Shown piece after piece: positions 37,668 through 46,471 of a DNA stretch of 64,000 bases; positions within the stretch are counted from its first letter, which is position 1; every line of letters starts with the position of its first letter. A program made the position numbers and the translations under genes. The stretch spans positions 253,660 to 317,659 of the forward strand of contig UCNG01000008.1 of NCBI GenBank assembly GCA_900473915.1, in the 5' to 3' direction. The notes beneath the pieces were generated by a model, which did not search any database, had not been told where the DNA came from, and saw only the letters and a program-made list of their open reading frames with translations. The stretch comes from Hyphomicrobiales bacterium. GTDB lineage: Bacteria > Pseudomonadota > Alphaproteobacteria > Rhizobiales > Rhizobiaceae.

Positions 37668-38288
37668 ATGTCTCGTACTCTCGTCCTGGTCCGCCACGGT
37701 CAAAGCGAATGGAACCTCAAGAACCTTTTCACCGGATGGCGTGATCCGGGCCTGACCGAACAGGGCCATGCCGAAGCCAAGGCCGCTGGCCAGCGCCTGA
37801 AGGCCGCCGGTCTCAAGTTCGACATCGCATACACATCCGCGCTGTCGCGCGCGCAGGTGACCTGCCAGCACATTCTCGATGAGCTGGGCCAGTCGAACCT
37901 CGAAACGATTCGCGATCAGGCCTTGAACGAACGCGACTATGGCGATCTGTCCGGCCTCAACAAGGATGATGCCCGCGCCAAGTGGGGCGAGGAACAGGTG
38001 CATATCTGGCGCCGTTCCTACGACGTCCCGCCTCCGGGCGGCGAAAGCCTGAAAGATACGGGCGCGCGCGTATGGCCCTATTATCTGCACACGGTGCAGC
38101 CGCATGTGCTGCGCGGCGAGACGGTTCTGGTTGCCGCACACGGCAATTCGCTGCGCGCGCTCATCATGGCGCTCGACGGCCTGACGCCGGAGCAGATTCT
38201 TAAGCAGGAACTCAACACCGGCGTTCCGGTCATCTACCGGCTCAATGCTGATTCGACCGTTGCCTCGAAGGAAATTCTTGAAGCGTAA
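37668..38288 (+). CDS. gpmA: 2,3-bisphosphoglycerate-dependent phosphoglycerate mutase
   Basis: GpmA interconverts 3- and 2-phosphoglycerate in glycolysis and gluconeogenesis. The 206-residue product is the short cofactor-dependent form common in Rhizobiales. It has the phospho-His motif [18 protein letters not shown] at residues 6-23, the catalytic Glu in [11 protein letters not shown] near residue 86, and the second His in [13 protein letters not shown] near residue 150. ATG 37668 is preferred to one six bases upstream. Downstream is an Arg-rich GC stretch without a clear terminator before tRNA-Leu. Confidence 0.96.
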   Translation: MSRTLVLVRHGQSEWNLKNLFTGWRDPGLTEQGHAEAKAAGQRLKAAGLKFDIAYTSALSRAQVTCQHILDELGQSNLETIRDQALNERDYGDLSGLNKDDARAKWGEEQVHIWRRSYDVPPPGGESLKDTGARVWPYYLHTVQPHVLRGETVLVAAHGNSLRALIMALDGLTPEQILKQELNTGVPVIYRLNADSTVASKEILEA

Positions 38289-38434
38289 TCGCTATTTGGC
38301 TGTGAATTTATCGGGCGCGCCCGCGCGCCCGACGCCTTTTTCAACGTCAAAAAAGCATCGGCTGAAAAAAAGCTGGCTGAATGTCGAAAACGCGATTGAC
38401 AGAGGCAGGCCGACCCCTTAGATGGGTCCTCGTC

Positions 38435-38521
38435 GCCCAGATGGCGGAATTGGTAGACGCACCAGCTTCAGGTGCTGGCGCTCGCAAGGGCGTGGAGGTT
38501 CGAGTCCTCTTCTGGGCACCA
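38435..38521 (+). tRNA. tRNA-Leu (anticodon CAG)
   Basis: An 87-nt cloverleaf with encoded CCA. The acceptor stem is GCCCAGA / TCTGGGC, the anticodon stem-loop CCAGC-TTCAGGT-GCTGG gives CAG, and the T arm is GTTCGAGTC. The long variable arm (GGCGCTCGCAAGGGCGT) marks class II tRNA-Leu. It reads the CUG codon, the most used Leu codon in this GC-rich genome. Confidence 0.96.
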
Positions 38522-38563
38522 TTTCCAAGTCTTCGGACCACTACCAAGGTTCAGAAGCACCCC

Positions 38564-38590
38564 AAAAAGCCCGCGCAAGCGGGCTTTTTT
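38564..38590 (+). terminator. Terminator of tRNA-Leu
   Basis: AAAAAGCCCGC (38564-38574) pairs with GCGGGCTTTTT around a GCAA tetraloop and is followed by more T residues. It lies 43 bases after the tRNA and reads the same on both strands. Confidence 0.9.
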
Positions 38591-38656
38591 GTTTGGGGTT
38601 GATGTTCACTGGCCGCAGGCTTTACGCCCCCGATTCACCCAGTATTCTGACAGACG

Positions 38657-39280
38657 ATGCAGTTTTCTCCTTCCGAACGCGCCGCTTTCTTTGAATTGCT
38701 GAAATGGCGGCGCGACGTCCGTCACTTCAGCGACAAAGCCGTAGATGATGGGATCATCGAGGCTTTGCAGAAAGCGATGGATTATGCGCCTTCCGTCGGC
38801 AATGCGCGCCCCTGGCGCGTTATTTCTGTCGAAAGTGCCGCAACACGTGCAGCCGTCCGCGACATTTTTCTGAAAGCCAACCGGTCAGCCGCTGAGCTCT
38901 ATGACGGCGAGCGCGCCCAGCATTACCGGAACCTGAAACTGGAAGGCATCAGCGTTGCTCCGGTGCAGCTTGCCATCTTCACCGAAACCGCGCCCGTCGA
39001 AGGGCATGGCCTCGGCAGGCAGTCCATGGCCGTTACCCTTGAACACAGTACGGCCATGGCGGTCCAGAACCTCAATCTGGCGGCAAGATCGTTCGGGCTC
39101 GGCGTCGGCATGGTCTCCATTCTCGATCCACGCGCGATGGAAAAGCTTTTCGAGGCCCAGTCGAGCTGGCACTTCAGCCTCTATCTGTGCATCGGCTGGC
39201 CGCTGGCGGATGATGACACCCCGCTGCTGCACAAAAATGGCTGGCAGGAAAACAAGCCGACGGTCTGGCGGCGCGCCTGA
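38657..39280 (+). CDS. bluB: 5,6-dimethylbenzimidazole synthase
   Basis: BluB destroys reduced FMN with oxygen to form 5,6-dimethylbenzimidazole, the lower ligand of vitamin B12. The 207-residue nitroreductase-fold product has the BluB pattern: WRRDVRHFSDKAVDD near residues 17-31 (FMN-phosphate Arg residues), APSVGNARPWR near residue 44, the Asp-bearing GERAQHYRNLKLEGI, and a C-terminal GWPLADDDTPLL. It stands apart from other cob genes. No cobalamin riboswitch is visible in the short leader, so it looks constitutively expressed. Confidence 0.93.
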   Translation: MQFSPSERAAFFELLKWRRDVRHFSDKAVDDGIIEALQKAMDYAPSVGNARPWRVISVESAATRAAVRDIFLKANRSAAELYDGERAQHYRNLKLEGISVAPVQLAIFTETAPVEGHGLGRQSMAVTLEHSTAMAVQNLNLAARSFGLGVGMVSILDPRAMEKLFEAQSSWHFSLYLCIGWPLADDDTPLLHKNGWQENKPTVWRRA

Positions 39281-39393
39281 GCTTCTTCAACAGTGTGTTG
39301 TCAACAGCCCGATGAATTGTGCCTATTGCGCTATTCTCGCAATTGGCGGCACAATCCGCCCGCTGTGCTCAAATATAATAACGGGGAGCGAAC

Positions 39394-40113
39394 ATGCGCC
39401 GAAAGGGCTTGCTGGAATTCGGCAGGAACAGAACGCTCTATGGCCTGTTCCTGCTCTGCGCGATCTGCGCCATTGCGGGCAGTGTGATGAGCTACAATGG
39501 CGAGGATTCAGGCTGGCGCTGGCTGCATTATCTGACCAAGCCAACCGCAACCCTGTTGCTGCTCGCCGCCGTCCTTTGCGCCGGGCGCCCCAAATCGAAA
39601 TCTTACGGTTTCGCCATTGCCTTTGGGCTGGCTTTCGCCGCACTCGGGGATTTTTTCCTGATGCTGCCCGGCGACTATTTCATGGCGGGACTGATCTGCT
39701 TTCTCATCACCCATTGCGCCTATATCTATGCGCTTTGCCGCGATACGCGCTTTGCCGCGCATAAGGGCGTTTTCGTCCTTTTCGCCATCGCCGCCCTTGC
39801 CATCATAGCTGGCCTCTGGTCGTCACTGCCAACGCCCATGAAAATCCCGGTCATCATCTATGCCGCTGCCCTCGGCATCATGGCAGCACAGGCGATGAGC
39901 CGCGCGCTCGGCACTGAACCGGAAACGCCGCGACGCTACGCCGCCTGGCTTGCGGCCGCAGGCGGTCTGTTCTTCATGACAAGCGACACCCTGCTGGCCT
40001 TCGGACGGTTCAGCCTCGACATTCCGCTGAATGGCCTTTGGGTGCTGGCAACTTATTATGCCGCCCAATTCCTCTTTGCCCGCTCCACGGAGGACTTTGC
40101 CTATGGCAGTTGA
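39394..40113 (+). CDS. YhhN-family membrane protein (lysoplasmalogenase-like)
   Basis: The 239-residue product is an eight-helix membrane protein of the YhhN/TMEM86 family. Its features are the HYLTKPTATLLLLAA start helix near residue 45, AALGDFFLMLPGDYFMAGLICFLITHCAYI (positions roughly 80-110, with the conserved GDxxL), and SDTLLAFGRF near residue 195. Animal TMEM86B cleaves vinyl-ether lysolipids to an aldehyde. That fits the next gene, an aldehyde dehydrogenase whose start overlaps this stop by 11 bases. Whether this bacterium makes or meets plasmalogens is unknown, so the pairing is an inference. Confidence 0.85.
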   Translation: MRRKGLLEFGRNRTLYGLFLLCAICAIAGSVMSYNGEDSGWRWLHYLTKPTATLLLLAAVLCAGRPKSKSYGFAIAFGLAFAALGDFFLMLPGDYFMAGLICFLITHCAYIYALCRDTRFAAHKGVFVLFAIAALAIIAGLWSSLPTPMKIPVIIYAAALGIMAAQAMSRALGTEPETPRRYAAWLAAAGGLFFMTSDTLLAFGRFSLDIPLNGLWVLATYYAAQFLFARSTEDFAYGS

Positions 40114-41500
40114 AGAACAGACGCTGCAACTGTCGTTTGAGCGCCTGCGTCACGCCTGGCTTGAGAACCGTCCGGCCTATGAGCAGCGTCTGGATGATCT
40201 GAAACGGCTGCGCCAGGCGCTCGAAAAGCGGATTGATGAAATGGCGATGGCCATCAGCGCGGATTTTGGCAACCGCTCGCTGCACGAAACCCTGCTTGGC
40301 GAGGCCAGCGTCGTCTTTGCCGAAATCGATGATGCCCTGCATAACCTCAAGCGCTGGATTAAACCGAAACGCCGCAAGGCCGGATGGAAAATGTGGCCCG
40401 CCAAGGCTGAAATTCGCTATGTCCCGCTCGGTGTGGTTGGGATCATCGCGCCGTGGAACTATCCCGTCAATCTGGCGCTGGCACCGCTTGTCGCGGCAAT
40501 CGCAGCCGGAAACCATGTTTTCCTGAAGCCGTCCGAACATACGCCGCGCACGGCGGAATTCCTGCAAAGCCTGCTTGCCGAAGTTTTCCCGGAAGACCGC
40601 GTTACCGTGGCGCTTGGCGATGCATCGCTTTCCGCGCAGTTCGCATCGCTGCCATTCGACCATCTCTTTTTCACCGGCTCAACATCTGTCGGGCGCAAGA
40701 TCATGGCGGCGGCGGCACCGAACCTGACGCCGGTAACGCTGGAACTCGGCGGTAAATCGCCCGCCATCGTCAGCGAGAATGCCAATCTCAAACGCGCCGC
40801 CCGGGCAATCGCGACGGGAAAATTCTTCAATGCCGGGCAGACCTGCATCGCGCCGGATTATGTTCTGGTCCATCAGAGCCAGCGCGACGAATTCGTAAAC
40901 CTGCTACGCGCTGAAATGCAGGCACGCTATGGCAGCTCGTCAGCAGCAAAAGACCAAACCACCATCATCAGTGAAGCACAGGAAGCACGGCTCACGAACC
41001 TCCTGACCGATGCCGCGAACAAGAGCGAAGCTGTCATTGAACTTCTCGCCGGTTCCGATCAGCCGCGATTGATGACACCTGCCCTCGTGCTGGAGCCCGC
41101 CGCCGACAGCGAAATCATGCAGGAGGAGATTTTCGGCCCGCTTCTGCCAATCGTCAGCTATCGCCTCCTCGACGATGCCATCAGTTTCGTTCTGAAGCTC
41201 GACCGTCCGCTGGCGCTTTACTGTTTCAGCGACAATACCGCAGAGATCGAAATGATGCTCAGCCGCATTGTCGCGGGCGGGGTCTGCGTCAACGATACGC
41301 TCTATCAATTTGCCTGTAGCGACCTGCCATTCGGCGGCGTGGGCGCAAGCGGCATGGGCCAGTATCACGGCCATGACGGTTTCCTGACCTTCTCCAAGGC
41401 AATGCCGGTCCTGACCAAATATGCCCCGGCGCCGAGCGACCTCATCAGGCCACCCTATACCGGCCTCACCGACCGGCTGATCCGTTTCATCGCAAGATGA
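40103..41500 (+). CDS. Coniferyl/fatty-aldehyde dehydrogenase-family protein
   Basis: The 465-residue product is a class 3-like NAD(P)+ aldehyde dehydrogenase. It has the N-terminal helix bundle, VGIIAPWNYPVNL near residue 112, KPSEHTPRTA, the catalytic Glu in LELGGKSPAIV near residue 214 and the nucleophile Cys in FFNAGQTCIAPDY near residue 249. The short bacterial CalB-like group oxidises coniferyl aldehyde or medium/long-chain aldehydes. Its hydrophobic C terminus (LTDRLIRFIAR) may associate with membrane. ATG 40103 has GGAGG; the 11-base overlap with the YhhN gene signals coupled translation and a shared pathway. Confidence 0.9.
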   Translation: MAVEEQTLQLSFERLRHAWLENRPAYEQRLDDLKRLRQALEKRIDEMAMAISADFGNRSLHETLLGEASVVFAEIDDALHNLKRWIKPKRRKAGWKMWPAKAEIRYVPLGVVGIIAPWNYPVNLALAPLVAAIAAGNHVFLKPSEHTPRTAEFLQSLLAEVFPEDRVTVALGDASLSAQFASLPFDHLFFTGSTSVGRKIMAAAAPNLTPVTLELGGKSPAIVSENANLKRAARAIATGKFFNAGQTCIAPDYVLVHQSQRDEFVNLLRAEMQARYGSSSAAKDQTTIISEAQEARLTNLLTDAANKSEAVIELLAGSDQPRLMTPALVLEPAADSEIMQEEIFGPLLPIVSYRLLDDAISFVLKLDRPLALYCFSDNTAEIEMMLSRIVAGGVCVNDTLYQFACSDLPFGGVGASGMGQYHGHDGFLTFSKAMPVLTKYAPAPSDLIRPPYTGLTDRLIRFIAR

Positions 41501-41512
41501 AGCCTGGAACCT

Positions 41513-41566
41513 TGAAGCATGTCTCCAAAAAGCGGGAACCGTTTTATCAGGCACAAAACGCTTTAA
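41513..41566. repeat. Interspersed repeat family A, partial copy
   Basis: GAAGCATGTCTCCAAAAAGC then GGGAACCGTTTT matches the first blocks of the family. The second hairpin is absent. It lies just past the aldehyde dehydrogenase stop. Confidence 0.5.
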
Positions 41567-41716
41567 CAGTGCACTCGCGTCCGGCTCTCGCCGAATTGTG
41601 TAGGCAATTGCTATTCAAACAGCTGTACAATCTGACTATATAGAGACGGATGCGAGTTTATCTCACTGTAGAAGTCATCGTCTTTCGGAACCGAATAGCT
41701 GACTGGTGAAAAACGG

Positions 41717-42574
41717 GTGCTGAAAAAGAAAGAACCAAACCGGATATCGAAGACCATCCTGACTGCGATCCGGAACAGGCCGGGTTACAGGCCGCTCAAC
41801 GCCAATATTGCTGGCGGTGACGTCGTCATTGCATCCTACAATGTCCATAAATGCATTGGCATCGACAAGCAGTTCAATCCGCAGCGCACGGCCGAAGTCA
41901 TCAGCGAGATCGACGCGGACGTGATCGCGTTGCAGGAAGCCGACAGGCGTTTCGGCGAGCGTTCCGGCCTGCTCGATCTGGGCCTGCTCGAGCGCCGTCA
42001 TGGCCTCATCCCCGTTCCCATTACCGCGACAATGCCCAAAGGCCACGGCTGGCACGGCAATGTGCTCCTGTTCCGCGAAGGTGTAGTGCGCAATGTGCAG
42101 CAGCTCAAGCTGCCCGGTGTCGAGCCGCGCGGCGCGCTGGTTGCGGACCTGCAATTTCCGGCAGGCCCTCTCCGCGTCATCGCCGCGCATCTCGGCCTTC
42201 TGAAACGCTCCCGCGAGCAACAGGCCGAAAGCATCCTTACTGTCTTGCAGGAGGCTGACACACTGCCGACCCTGCTGATCGGCGACCTCAACGAATGGCG
42301 CGTCGGCAAGCGCTCGTCGCTGGCCGCCCTCATGCCGACATTCAACCATGTCGCAACGGCAGTGCCGAGCTTCCCTTCGCGGTTCCCGGTTTTCGCGCTG
42401 GATCGCGTGCTGGGCGCGCCGCATAATCTGGTCACATCGGTTGAAGTGCACAACACGCCGCTGGCGCGCCTGGCGTCCGATCACCTGCCGATCAAGGCGC
42501 ATCTCGACCTCAAATCGGCAACGAGCCTGCTCGAAGAACTCAGCCCGGAAATATTTAACAGCCGAACGGGATGA
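41717..42574 (+). CDS. Endonuclease/exonuclease/phosphatase (EEP) family protein
   Basis: The product of 285 residues begins at a GTG. It has the EEP superfamily residues: VIASYNVHKCIG near residue 36 (Asn), IALQEADRRF near residue 70 (metal Glu), the His in RVIAAHLGLLKRSREQQ near residue 155, GDLNEW near residue 192, and SDHLPI near the C terminus (catalytic Asp-His). Such proteins hydrolyse phosphodiesters in nucleic acids, phosphoinositides or sphingomyelin. It converges with a phospholipase-D/cardiolipin synthase gene across three bases, and this EEP-cls neighbour pairing suggests a phospholipid role. Confidence 0.85.
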   Translation: MLKKKEPNRISKTILTAIRNRPGYRPLNANIAGGDVVIASYNVHKCIGIDKQFNPQRTAEVISEIDADVIALQEADRRFGERSGLLDLGLLERRHGLIPVPITATMPKGHGWHGNVLLFREGVVRNVQQLKLPGVEPRGALVADLQFPAGPLRVIAAHLGLLKRSREQQAESILTVLQEADTLPTLLIGDLNEWRVGKRSSLAALMPTFNHVATAVPSFPSRFPVFALDRVLGAPHNLVTSVEVHNTPLARLASDHLPIKAHLDLKSATSLLEELSPEIFNSRTG

Positions 42575-42577
42575 TAT

Positions 42578-44038
42578 TCAGAGGTAAGGCGAGCCCAGCC
42601 AGATAATCCGGTCGAGAAGACGCTCCAGAAATGGCCGGTTCTTCAGCCGCGCAAGATTGACCTCGCGGCTCCCCTCTATCACCTTGCCGATGCGCTCTTC
42701 CACCTCGCGCGCCACGTCGCGGTCGAGGATTTCCAGATCGACCTCGAAATTCAGCCGCAATGAGCGCGGATCGATATTGGACGACCCGACATAGGACCAT
42801 GCGCCGTCGATGGTCATCAGCTTGGAGTGATTGAAGGCACCACCAGCCCGCCAGATACGGCAACCATCCTTCAAGAGCTGATCGAACTGCGCGCGCATGG
42901 CGCGGTCCACCAGCTTCAGGTTGTTGACGCCCGGCACGACGATATCCACCGACACGCCGCGCCGCGCCGCCGTCACCAGCGCGCTGATCAGTTCGCGGTC
43001 CGGCAGAAGATAAGGCGTCATGATGAGAATATGCTGCTCGGCAATCGAGAAGGCGCCCATCATCATGCGCTGGTTGGTTTCCACGTTCTTGTCCGGCCCC
43101 GACCCGACGACACGCACCAGCGTTCCCGTTCCCGGCGGGTTTTCCGGCGGCGCGATTTTCCATGCTTCCCCGGTCAGAAGCTCGCCGGTGGCAAAGCGCC
43201 AGTCTTCCGATGCGATATGAAAGAGATCGGCGATAGCCGGTCCTTCCAGCTTGAAATGCGTATCGAAGGCAACCGCGTCGCCAGCTATCCTTCGCACAAA
43301 GCCCGCGCGGATATTCATGCCGCCGGTAAAGGCGATCTTGCCATCGACGATGAGGATTTTGCGGTGGGTGCGCAGGTTCGCGTAAGGCAGGCGCAGCCCG
43401 ATGATGATATTGCCGTTGAACACATCAACCGCGACGCCCTTGTCCTTCAAGAGCTTGACGATGCTTGGAAAGGAATAGCGCGCACCGACGGCATCCACCA
43501 GCACCCGCACTTCCACGCCGCGCCTGACCGCATCGCCCAAAGCATCGGCAAATACTTCGCCAATCGCGTCCCGGTCGAAAATATAGGTTTCCAGCATGAT
43601 GCTGCGTTCGGCACGGCCTATTGCGTCGAGCATCGCGGCATAAGCTTCGTCGCCCGTTTCCAGCATCTCGATGCTGTTGCCGCTGGTGAAATCGTAAAGG
43701 CTGACGGCATCGCCAAGAATCTTCATGGCCCCGAACTGGCGTCCGAAGGCGGCACGCACCAGATCGTTCGTCGTATCGAAATGCGACAGGTGATAAAGCG
43801 CGATCTTGCCCATATTGGCGCGCTGGTGGCTGAGCGTCGAACGCCGGATGCGATTTACGCCAGCAATCGCGTAGACAACCGCTCCCACGATGGGCGAAAG
43901 CACGATCACGCCGACCCAGCCGATGGCTGTCCGGACTTCCTCCTTCGTCATGGTCGCGTGAATGGCGGCGATCGCTCCGAGAACAACCGACAGGACAAAC
44001 AGGATATGCGGCCAGTAGTGGGAAACGAGATCGAACAT
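42578..44038 (-). CDS. Cardiolipin synthase-like phospholipase D protein
   Basis: The 486-residue product has two N-terminal membrane helices (residues 5-25 and 35-58) and two HKD motifs: HRKILIVDGKIAFTGG near residue 225 and HSKLMTIDGAWSYVGSS near residue 402. This is the ClsA pattern. Cardiolipin synthases condense two phosphatidylglycerols at the inner membrane. The ATG at 44036-44038 is preferred to a GTG immediately upstream. It is convergent with the EEP gene; an AP-rich control region lies upstream toward hdeD. Confidence 0.92.
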   Translation of the reverse strand: MFDLVSHYWPHILFVLSVVLGAIAAIHATMTKEEVRTAIGWVGVIVLSPIVGAVVYAIAGVNRIRRSTLSHQRANMGKIALYHLSHFDTTNDLVRAAFGRQFGAMKILGDAVSLYDFTSGNSIEMLETGDEAYAAMLDAIGRAERSIMLETYIFDRDAIGEVFADALGDAVRRGVEVRVLVDAVGARYSFPSIVKLLKDKGVAVDVFNGNIIIGLRLPYANLRTHRKILIVDGKIAFTGGMNIRAGFVRRIAGDAVAFDTHFKLEGPAIADLFHIASEDWRFATGELLTGEAWKIAPPENPPGTGTLVRVVGSGPDKNVETNQRMMMGAFSIAEQHILIMTPYLLPDRELISALVTAARRGVSVDIVVPGVNNLKLVDRAMRAQFDQLLKDGCRIWRAGGAFNHSKLMTIDGAWSYVGSSNIDPRSLRLNFEVDLEILDRDVAREVEERIGKVIEGSREVNLARLKNRPFLERLLDRIIWLGSPYL

Positions 44039-44206
44039 CACATGAACTTTAAGCGGAACACGACTGCAATAGCAAAGAGATATAATGGGAGATCGTCGCG
44101 ACGAACAGTGTGCGCATTGGCGTTCTCACCGGTTCATCGCAAAGCTGGCCAAATCCGGGACATGCCTTATATTGTTCACGAGGCATGACAATTTGAGGGA
44201 CGTCTC

Positions 44207-44770
44207 ATGGCAACAGCTCATAATGATTTCGACCGCCCGACCTTTCCAAAGGAACTTTCCAGCAAGTGGGGCTGGTTCGTCGCCCTTGGGGTCGCGCTTC
44301 TGATCCTCGGCGGCATCGCCTTCGGCAATCTGGTGCTGGCCACCGTCGTTTCGGTCTATTACGTCGGCCTGATGATGCTGATCGGCGGCGTCATCGAGAT
44401 CATCCACTCCTTTGGCGTCAAAACCTGGGGCAGCTTCTTTTTCTGGCTCCTGAGCGGCCTGCTCTATACGGCAGCCGGCATTGTCGCCTTCATCAATCCT
44501 GTGCTTGCAGCCGGTGTGCTGACCTTCCTGCTGGCGGCAGCGCTTCTGGGTTCCGGTGCTTTCCGCATCTGGCTCGGCTTCAAGTCGAAACCGTCCGCAG
44601 GATGGGGCTGGATCGTTGCGGCGGGCGTCATCACCATGCTGCTCGGCCTCATCATCGCCATGCAATGGCCGGTCAACAGCCTGTTCATCCTTGGCCTGTT
44701 TCTGGCGATAGACCTGATTTTCCAGGGCTGGTCCTTCATCGCCTTCGGCCTTGGCATCAAGAGCCGATAA
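44207..44770 (+). CDS. HdeD-family membrane protein
   Basis: The 187-residue product has six membrane helices in three paired DUF308-like repeats (VALGVALLILGGIAFGNLVL, then similar pairs near residues 50-110 and 125-180). HdeD in E. coli supports acid resistance at high cell density; other members are general stress membrane proteins. The function here is by family only. It appears monocistronic, with an inverted repeat 46 bases after the stop. Confidence 0.88.
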   Translation: MATAHNDFDRPTFPKELSSKWGWFVALGVALLILGGIAFGNLVLATVVSVYYVGLMMLIGGVIEIIHSFGVKTWGSFFFWLLSGLLYTAAGIVAFINPVLAAGVLTFLLAAALLGSGAFRIWLGFKSKPSAGWGWIVAAGVITMLLGLIIAMQWPVNSLFILGLFLAIDLIFQGWSFIAFGLGIKSR

Positions 44771-44816
44771 TATATGCAAAGCATTTAAACTCGACCTTTT
44801 GGCAAAGGACTGCTAG

Positions 44817-44845
44817 ATGAACCGCCAATCTTTGCGGCGGTTCAT
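44817..44845 (+). other. Perfect 10-bp inverted repeat between hdeD and prfC
   Basis: ATGAACCGCC (44817-44826) pairs with GGCGGTTCAT (44836-44845) around a 9-base loop. It sits 46 bases after hdeD and 33 bases before the prfC start. There is no T run, so it could be a weak terminator or a leader hairpin of prfC. Confidence 0.5.
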
Positions 44846-44878
44846 GCTGCCCGTCCCTTTGCCATTACGAGTTTGTTC

Positions 44879-46456
44879 ATGCCCGCTGACCATCCCGTTT
44901 CCAAGCGCCGCACATTCGCGATCATCGCGCACCCGGACGCCGGTAAGACCACGCTGACCGAAAAGCTGCTGCTGTTCGGCGGCGCCATCCAGCTTGCCGG
45001 TGAGGTGAAGGCCAAGAAAGACCGCATCCAGACCCGTTCGGACTGGATGAACATCGAGCGCGACCGCGGCATTTCCGTTGTCACGTCGGTGATGACCTTC
45101 GAGTACAAGGATTGCATCTTCAACCTGCTCGACACGCCGGGACACGAAGATTTTGCCGACGACACCTACCGCACGCTGACCGCCGTTGATAGCGCCGTCA
45201 TGGTCATCGATGCCGCCAAGGGTATCGAGCCGCGCACGCTGAAACTGTTCGAAGTCTGCCGCATGCGCGATATTCCCATCGTCACCTTCGTCAACAAGAT
45301 GGACCGCGAGGCGCGCGACCCGCTGGAAATCCTCGACGAGATCGAGGAAAAGCTGGCGCTCGACACCGCCCCGATCACCTGGCCTATCGGCTCGGGCAAG
45401 AGCTTTGCTGGTACCTTCGACCTGCACAACGACACGCTGCGCCGTCAGGACAACGAAGAACAGCCGACCAAGGTGAGCGGACCGAAAGATGCCGCCGCCC
45501 TGTTGCCGGAAAACGAACGCGAAGCATGGCTTGAAGGCGTGGAACTGGCGCGCGGCGTCTGCCGCCCGTTCGACCTCGCTGCCTTCCGCGAAGGCCACAT
45601 GACCCCGGTTTATTTCGGCTCTGCGCTCAAAAACTACGGCGTGCGCGACCTCATCGAAGCTTTCTGCGATTTCGGCCCCTCCCCGCGCGACCAGCAGGCG
45701 GATGCCCGCATGGTGGCGGCGACCGAAGACAAGATGACCGGCTTCGTGTTCAAGATTCAGGCCAATATGGACCCCAACCATCGCGACCGCATCGCTTTCC
45801 TGCGCGTCTGCTCGGGCAAGCTGTCGCGCGGCATGAAGGCGAAGCTGGTGCGCACCGGCAAGCCGATGAGCCTGTCGGCACCGCAATTCTTCTTCGCGCG
45901 CTCGCGCCAGATTGCCGACGAAGCCTTTGCGGGCGATGTGGTCGGCATCCCGAACCACGGCACCTTGCGCATCGGCGACACGCTGACCGAGGGCGAGGAC
46001 ATCCTGTTCCGCGGCGTGCCGAACTTCGCGCCGGAAATCCTGCGTCGCGTGCGTCTTGACGATGCGATGAAAGCCAAGAAGCTGCGCGAAGCGCTGCAAC
46101 AGATGGCCGAGGAAGGCGTCGTGCAGCTTTTCCTGCCCGATGACGGTTCTCCGGCCATTGTCGGCGTCGTCGGCGCGCTGCAAATCGATGTTCTGACCGA
46201 ACGGCTCAAGGTCGAATATTCGCTGCCGGTCGGCTTTGAAATGTCGCGCTTCTCGGTCTGCCGGTGGATTTCCGCCGACGATCCGGCGGAAGTCGACCGC
46301 TTCATCGCCTCCCATCGCGCCGATATCGCACATGATCTTGACCGTGACCCGGTATTTCTCGCCCAGAACGGCTTCTCGCTCAACTACGAGGCTGAGCGCT
46401 GGAAAGACATTCGCTTTGCCACCGTCAAGGATTATCAGGTCCGCGGCAAAGCCTGA
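44879..46456 (+). CDS. prfC: Peptide chain release factor 3
   Basis: RF3 is the GTPase that recycles RF1/RF2 after termination. The 525-residue product has G1 AHPDAGKTT near residue 19, IERDRGISV, G3 DTPGHEDF near residue 87, G4 NKMDRE near residue 140, then the beta-barrel domain and the RF3-specific C-terminal domain. Length and motifs match PrfC. ATG 44879 is preferred to a TTG six bases upstream. The APH-like gene begins 15 bases after the stop and is likely co-transcribed. Confidence 0.96.
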   Translation: MPADHPVSKRRTFAIIAHPDAGKTTLTEKLLLFGGAIQLAGEVKAKKDRIQTRSDWMNIERDRGISVVTSVMTFEYKDCIFNLLDTPGHEDFADDTYRTLTAVDSAVMVIDAAKGIEPRTLKLFEVCRMRDIPIVTFVNKMDREARDPLEILDEIEEKLALDTAPITWPIGSGKSFAGTFDLHNDTLRRQDNEEQPTKVSGPKDAAALLPENEREAWLEGVELARGVCRPFDLAAFREGHMTPVYFGSALKNYGVRDLIEAFCDFGPSPRDQQADARMVAATEDKMTGFVFKIQANMDPNHRDRIAFLRVCSGKLSRGMKAKLVRTGKPMSLSAPQFFFARSRQIADEAFAGDVVGIPNHGTLRIGDTLTEGEDILFRGVPNFAPEILRRVRLDDAMKAKKLREALQQMAEEGVVQLFLPDDGSPAIVGVVGALQIDVLTERLKVEYSLPVGFEMSRFSVCRWISADDPAEVDRFIASHRADIAHDLDRDPVFLAQNGFSLNYEAERWKDIRFATVKDYQVRGKA

Positions 46457-46471
46457 TCCTTTGGAGAAAAA

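Noticed and set aside
38435-38521. Genomic island integrated at tRNA-Leu
   Set aside because: A normal terminator and core gene bluB follow directly; there is no integrase, GC shift or duplicated tRNA end.
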